Below the pieces are notes generated by a model. The model made no database searches, had not been told where the DNA came from, and saw only the letters and a program-made list of their open reading frames with translations. Positions 12,395 through 15,258 of a DNA stretch of 15,258 nt are shown in pieces; position 1 is the first letter of the stretch, and the number at the start of each line of letters is the position of its first letter. The position numbers and the translations under genes are program-made. The stretch is from JAULZV01 sp964401885 (GTDB taxonomy: Bacteria > Patescibacteriota > Minisyncoccia > Phycocordibacterales > JAACPR01): the NCBI GenBank assembly GCA_964401885.1, contig CAYOAC010000014.1, forward strand, positions 1 to 15,258, read 5' to 3'.

Positions 12395-13213
12395 ATGATT
12401 ATTTCCGGAAAAGAAATACAACAAAAAAGAATAAAACCTCTTATAAAAAAGATTTCAAAACTCGAGCATAAACCGGTTCTTGTTATTATTCAAATTGGAG
12501 ACAACAAAGAATCAGAAATTTATATTAATCAAAAAATAAAATTTGGTAAAAGTCTAGGTATACCGGTTGAATTCTATCAACTTGAATCAAAAGTAAATTT
12601 TGATTTTATAAAAAAAATAATTTCTGATTTTAATAATGATGAAGATATTTCAGGTATTATTGTTCAATTACCTTTACCTAAACAGTTACAAAAAATTGAA
12701 TCAGATATTATAGAATGTATTGATCCATTAAAAGATGTGGATGGTTTAACTTCTTCAAATCTAAAAAAGTTAATGAAGAATGAAAAAGGAATTGTACCTG
12801 CAACCGCAAAAGGTGTCCTTACTTTACTACAAGAATCAAAAATAGAAATTGCCGGTAAAAACGTTGTGATTGTCGGTAGATCTGTTCTTGTAGGTCGAAG
12901 TCTAGGCCAGCTTCTAATCAATCAAGATGCCACTGTTACTATGTGTCATTCTAAAACAAAAGATCTCGCAAAGGTTACTTCCAAAGCCGATATTCTTATT
13001 ACCGCAACCGGCAAACCTGGTCTAATAACAACAAAACATGTTTCTAAAAATCAAACTGTTGTAGATGTAGGAATTACTTTTGTAGGGGGGTGTTTAAAGG
13101 GTGATGTTGATTTTGGGCCAGTTTCAAAGAAAGTTGTGAATATAACACCTGTTCCTGGTGGGGTAGGACCTATGACAGTGTTGAGTTTGTTTGAGAATTT
13201 GATTGACAACTAG
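12395..13213 (+). CDS. folD: FolD: methylene-THF dehydrogenase / methenyl-THF cyclohydrolase
   Basis: Two-step enzyme of one-carbon metabolism that interconverts 5,10-methylene- and 10-formyl-tetrahydrofolate with NADP. The full 272 residues are present. Catalytic part: Tyr43 and Lys47 in EIYINQKIKF (the YxxxK motif), then GIIVQLPLP, and DVDGL at 114-118 with the folate-binding Asp. Cofactor part: the nucleotide-binding GRSVLVGRS at 161-169, MCHSKT, and TPVPGGVGPMT from 251. Small oddity: the usual PCTPKG reads PATAKG, losing the Cys and one Pro, and GRSNIVG is GRSVLVG. The ATG at 12395 matches the usual N-terminus; a TACAAT at 12362-12367 would give a short leader. No other folate gene is near. 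The stop codon overlaps the -35/-10 region of the next gene, and no terminator follows. Confidence 0.96.
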   Translation: MIISGKEIQQKRIKPLIKKISKLEHKPVLVIIQIGDNKESEIYINQKIKFGKSLGIPVEFYQLESKVNFDFIKKIISDFNNDEDISGIIVQLPLPKQLQKIESDIIECIDPLKDVDGLTSSNLKKLMKNEKGIVPATAKGVLTLLQESKIEIAGKNVVIVGRSVLVGRSLGQLLINQDATVTMCHSKTKDLAKVTSKADILITATGKPGLITTKHVSKNQTVVDVGITFVGGCLKGDVDFGPVSKKVVNITPVPGGVGPMTVLSLFENLIDN

Positions 13214-13231
13214 ATATATTAGTAGTACAAT
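13203..13231 (+). promoter_or_regulatory. Near-consensus promoter of the GC-rich unknown gene, overlapping the end of folD
   Basis: Perfect TTGACA (13203-13208), a 17-base spacer and TACAAT (13226-13231), the best-matching promoter in the window. The -35 lies inside the last codons of folD. Predicted start near 13238, about 150 bases before the coding start. Confidence 0.7.
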
Positions 13232-13237
13232 ACCGGG

Positions 13238-13390
13238 ATTAAAGTTCATTCACATCTTTTGAACATCGACATAGTCAGGAGATGCCTAGTATTATGCAGC
13301 TTTTGGCTATGACGATAAGATAGTTCTCCACAGCATTCAGATAAACCAAAGCCCCTCTACGGAGAAGGGATTCACATTGCAAATAAGTAC
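13238..13390 (+). promoter_or_regulatory. Long 5' leader with possible leader peptide and stem
   Basis: By far the longest leader in the window. It holds a short frame starting at ATG 13282 (or 13294), preceded by AGGAG at 13277-13281, and ending TAG at 13321-13323 (13 or 9 residues, ending QLLAMTIR). Its stop is directly followed by TTCTCC (13324-13329), which can pair with GGAGAA (13361-13366). A second helix, GTTCA/TGAAC near 13243-13263, opens the leader. The layout (leader peptide, then a stem) is like translation-coupled control, but there is no T-tract terminator in it. Confidence 0.35.
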
Positions 13391-13924
13391 ATGAAAACTA
13401 CACTGATTAGTGGCAACCTCGCCAAATTTTTAGAACATCAATGGCAAAATGCCTTTACTCTCGGAAATCTCGTCACTGATGTGGTCACCCTGCCAATCGA
13501 CTATTCGATTCCCTATGACCAACGGATCATCGCTGGTAATTATGCTTGGAAGGAGGACCTAATTACCGAGAATAAATTCCCAATCATCGGGGAGGGAATC
13601 ATGGAATATGAATTCTGTTATATCCAACCCGACCGCAATGTTTCCTCGGAAACCGCAGTCGAAATGATAGAAAAGAAAGACCGCGAGAATCCGTGGGAAC
13701 CAGCCAGGACCGAACATGCGCTTGCCTTCGGAGAAAATTTCCCCGAAGAACAGTGCAATTTTCCTATCGTGGCCCTCGGATCAGTTGGTGATGTCGATGA
13801 CTACCGCTCCGTGCTCTGTCTCGACGACGGTAGTACAGGGCGTAGTCTCGGGCTTGTGGATTGGGATGGTGAATGGAGCAAAGATTATCGTTTTTTGGCC
13901 GTTCGCAAGGTCGTTAGAATCTAA
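13391..13924 (+). CDS. Unknown protein, 177 residues, GC-rich gene of foreign look
   Basis: I do not recognise the family. The product is soluble, acidic, with many Trp, Tyr and Asp, and no signal peptide or membrane helix. Distinct stretches: EHQWQNAFTLGNLVTDVV near the start, YDQRIIAGNYAWKEDL, and the C-terminal DDGSTGRSLGLVDWDGEWS. The aromatic/acidic make-up suggests a beta-rich fold. Base composition is very different from its neighbours: third positions are often G or C (CTC, GTC, ACC, GAC), while most of the window ends codons in A or T. It has the best promoter here, a 150-base leader, and its own strong terminator. These signs fit either recent transfer or a highly expressed gene with special codons. 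ATG at 13391 is the first start after an in-frame stop at 13316-13318. Confidence 0.75.
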   Translation: MKTTLISGNLAKFLEHQWQNAFTLGNLVTDVVTLPIDYSIPYDQRIIAGNYAWKEDLITENKFPIIGEGIMEYEFCYIQPDRNVSSETAVEMIEKKDRENPWEPARTEHALAFGENFPEEQCNFPIVALGSVGDVDDYRSVLCLDDGSTGRSLGLVDWDGEWSKDYRFLAVRKVVRI

Positions 13925-13976
13925 TAATCCTGACCCCTAGGCTTCTCCAATGGAATCTCGGATTCTTGATCCCTTC

Positions 13977-14017
13977 AACACCTCGGTTGTCTCACAACGA
14001 CCGAGGTGTTTATTTTT
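13977..14017. terminator. Terminator of the GC-rich unknown gene
   Basis: An 11-bp stem, AACACCTCGGT (13977-13987) with ACCGAGGTGTT (14000-14010), plus inner TGT/ACA-type pairing, then TATTTTT. Confidence 0.88.
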
Positions 14018-14031
14018 ACTTAATCTTGAGT

Positions 14032-14060
14032 TTGACTAATCTTTATCAAGGTAGTATATT
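14032..14060 (+). promoter_or_regulatory. Promoter of secE-nusG
   Basis: TTGACT (14032-14037), a 17-base spacer and TATATT (14055-14060). Predicted start near 14067, three bases before a hairpin. Confidence 0.7.
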
Positions 14061-14069
14061 ATTGACAAG

Positions 14070-14088
14070 AAACCCCGAAAAGGGGTTT
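14070..14088 (+). promoter_or_regulatory. 5' hairpin in the secE leader
   Basis: AAACCCC (14070-14076) pairs with GGGGTTT (14082-14088) around a GAAAA loop, right at the predicted 5' end of the mRNA. The T run that follows is only four bases, so it looks more like a 5' cap that protects the mRNA, or a weak attenuator, than a full terminator. Confidence 0.5.
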
Positions 14089-14104
14089 TAAAAATGACCA
14101 AAAT

Positions 14105-14284
14105 ATGAATATTTTTAATTTTTTAAGAGAAGTAAAAGGCGAGATGAAACACATGAACTGGCCTACAAGAAAACAAACAATCAGTTATACATTGTTAGTG
14201 ATTGTTGTTTCAATTTTTGTAGCGGCTTATGTAGGTGTCTTTGATCATCTATTTACACTCGTAATCGAACAATTTACCAAATAA
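14105..14284 (+). CDS. secE: Preprotein translocase subunit SecE
   Basis: The clamp subunit of the SecYEG channel in the inner membrane. 59 residues, the short single-helix form found in most bacteria other than E. coli. The cytoplasmic amphipathic helix carries the family motif FLREVKGEMKHMNWPTRK (the E-x-K-x-x-x-W-P pattern) at residues 6-23, and the single membrane helix spans about 29-48. The ATG at 14105 follows a leader of about 38 bases; a five-codon overlapping frame at 14094-14108 is probably chance. It is followed by nusG 11 bases after its stop, and then rplK, the usual secE-nusG-rplK order. Confidence 0.95.
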   Translation: MNIFNFLREVKGEMKHMNWPTRKQTISYTLLVIVVSIFVAAYVGVFDHLFTLVIEQFTK

Positions 14285-14295
14285 TTTATTTGAGT

Positions 14296-14844
14296 ATGTC
14301 AAAACAACAACAACCAAATCGAGATCGAAACTGGTACGCTATTCATACATATGCCGGATATGAAAATGCTGTACTTCGAAATCTAAAACAAAGAATTGAA
14401 TCTTATGGAATGGAAGACTACATTTTTAATGTGGTTGTTCCTATTGAAAAAAAGATTAAAATTAAAGGAAACAAAAGAGTAGAAGTTGAAGAAAAAGTAT
14501 ACCCTGGATATGTCCTTGTAGATATGGTTGTAACTGATGACTCTTGGTATGTAGTACGTAATACTCCTCGTGTTACAGGATTCGTTGGTGCTGGTGTATT
14601 CCCAGTTCCACTTTCCAAAAAAGAGATAGATGAATTATTTAGTAGAATGTCTAATGACACAACAAAACATGCAATAGATATTGAAGTTTCAGATGCTGTT
14701 ATTATTGTTGACGGTCCATTCAAAGATCTTGAAGGAAAAGTAGAAGAAGTAGACAATGAAAGAGGAAAAGTAAAAGTGTTGGTCTCAATGTTTGGTCGAG
14801 AAACACCTGTAGAACTAGACTTTTTGCAGATTAGAAAGATTTAA
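14296..14844 (+). CDS. nusG: Transcription elongation and antitermination factor NusG
   Basis: Binds RNA polymerase, speeds elongation, and links it to Rho and to the ribosome through S10. 182 residues from the ATG at 14296. An in-frame TTG at 14290 would add two residues, but the ATG fits family N-termini better. NGN domain at about residues 10-110: NWYAIHTYAGYENAVLRNL, then VYPGYVLVDMV and the RNTPRVTGFVG stretch. KOW domain at about 128-182: VIIVDGPFKDLEGKVEEV, with the typical DGPFxxxxG motif, and VSMFGRETPVELDFLQI at the end. The last residues have the family ending. Arg is coded by CGA several times. Co-transcribed with secE; rplK has an additional promoter of its own. Confidence 0.97.
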   Translation: MSKQQQPNRDRNWYAIHTYAGYENAVLRNLKQRIESYGMEDYIFNVVVPIEKKIKIKGNKRVEVEEKVYPGYVLVDMVVTDDSWYVVRNTPRVTGFVGAGVFPVPLSKKEIDELFSRMSNDTTKHAIDIEVSDAVIIVDGPFKDLEGKVEEVDNERGKVKVLVSMFGRETPVELDFLQIRKI

Positions 14845-14851
14845 TTCTGAC

Positions 14852-14879
14852 TTGCTAAATCAATAAAATAAGATAATAT
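14852..14879 (+). promoter_or_regulatory. Probable internal promoter in front of rplK
   Basis: TTGCTA (14852-14857), a 16-base spacer and TAATAT (14874-14879). The predicted start, about 14886, is three bases before the rplK ATG, again near-leaderless. Confidence 0.45.
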
Positions 14880-14888
14880 AACCACACT

Positions 14889-15258
14889 ATGGCTAAAAAA
14901 ATAAAAAAAGTAATAAAACTTATCGCACCTGCAGGTAAGGCGACACCAGCTCCACCTTTGGGACCTGTGCTTGGACAAGCAGGAGTACCAATTGGAGAAT
15001 TTACACAAAGATTTAATGCAGATACACAATCTAGAATGGGGGAACTTGTTCCAGTTGTACTTACTGTTTATGACGATCGAACATTCTCAATGATTTATAA
15101 AGTTGCACCAGCGTCAGATCTTATTAAAAAAGCAGCTGGTATAACATCTGGTTCAGGAACAAATATAACCAAAAAAGTTGGTTCAATTACAAAGGCTCAA
15201 CTTCAAGTAATTGCAGAAAGAAAAATGCCAGATCTTAATGCTAATAGTGTTGAGGCAG
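14889..15258 (+). CDS. rplK: Ribosomal protein L11 (3' partial)
   Basis: Part of the L11 stalk base of the large subunit, where elongation factors and stringent-response sensing act. 123 codons are visible and the end lies beyond the window (usual length about 141). N-terminal domain: KLIAPAGKATPAPPLGPVLG, then the conserved Pro-rich turn and the FxxxFNA segment (EFTQRFNADTQ). The 23S-binding C-terminal domain begins at about residue 73: DLIKKAAGITSGSGTNITKK, with VGSITKAQLQVIAERKMPDLNA towards the window end. The family usually reads LGPALGQ-H-GVN-I; here that is LGPVLGQAGVPIGEF, with the His and Asn changed. Follows nusG at 44 bases with a promoter in between. Confidence 0.97.
   Translation, partial: MAKKIKKVIKLIAPAGKATPAPPLGPVLGQAGVPIGEFTQRFNADTQSRMGELVPVVLTVYDDRTFSMIYKVAPASDLIKKAAGITSGSGTNITKKVGSITKAQLQVIAERKMPDLNANSVEA

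Noticed and set aside
12664..12921. Minus-strand frame inside folD
   Set aside because: Covered by a complete and conserved enzyme.
14094..14108. Five-codon frame overlapping the secE start (ATG with TGA)
   Set aside because: Too short, no start context; the overlap with the secE ATG is likely chance.
1..15258. CRISPR array or insertion sequence
   Set aside because: No set of evenly spaced repeats and no transposase or terminal repeats seen; the only repeats are hairpins and the tRNA-linked copies.

Overview
The window is an AT-rich bacterial chromosome segment from what looks like a Patescibacteria (Candidate Phyla Radiation) genome, probably the Parcubacteria side. This is an inference from several signs: short intergenic spaces, tiny isolated transcription units each closed by a strong hairpin terminator, an L36 protein lacking its zinc ligands, an orphan VirB4/TraG-like ATPase, and a translation-only core mixed with unrecognisable membrane proteins. 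TGA is used as a stop by several genes (end of the receiver gene, of the 46-residue protein and of the GT-C-like protein), which argues against the Gracilibacteria/Absconditabacteria code.

Layout: 1-417 is the 3' part of a receiver-domain gene whose phosphoacceptor Asp is replaced by Glu. 498-1235 is an RluA-type pseudouridine synthase. 1249-1424 looks like a promoter, structured small RNA and terminator cassette, followed by a 46-residue basic protein (1461-1601). rplS (1708-2142) has an acidic tail. 2233-4094 is a three-gene overlapping operon: ECF sigma factor, three-helix membrane protein with an OB-like outer domain, and a secreted protein built on a repeated motif. 4227-4308 is tRNA-Leu(GAG), whose 3' end and terminator are mirrored in a 37-bp inverted repeat, followed by a GC-rich hairpin island and degenerate repeats. 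Next come an unknown 84-residue protein, a GT-C-like multi-spanning membrane protein (4969-6738), a 916-residue VirB4/TraG-like ATPase (6788-9538), an RRM RNA-binding protein (9752-10066), a DUF2914 membrane protein (10162-11196), rpmJ on the minus strand (11282-11398), a SIMPL/DUF541 protein interrupted by a 10-N assembly gap, folD (12395-13213), a GC-rich unknown gene with a long leader (13391-13924), and the start of the secE-nusG-rplK cluster, cut by the window end.

Most genes stand alone. The real functional groups are the sigma operon (regulator, probable membrane partner, secreted effector or sensor) and secE-nusG-rplK. A recurring regulatory theme is a -10 box, often of the extended TGn type, placed about 7 bases before the ATG with no room for a leader. 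This predicts many leaderless mRNAs. All functional calls rest on reading the sequence and family knowledge; no database search was run.
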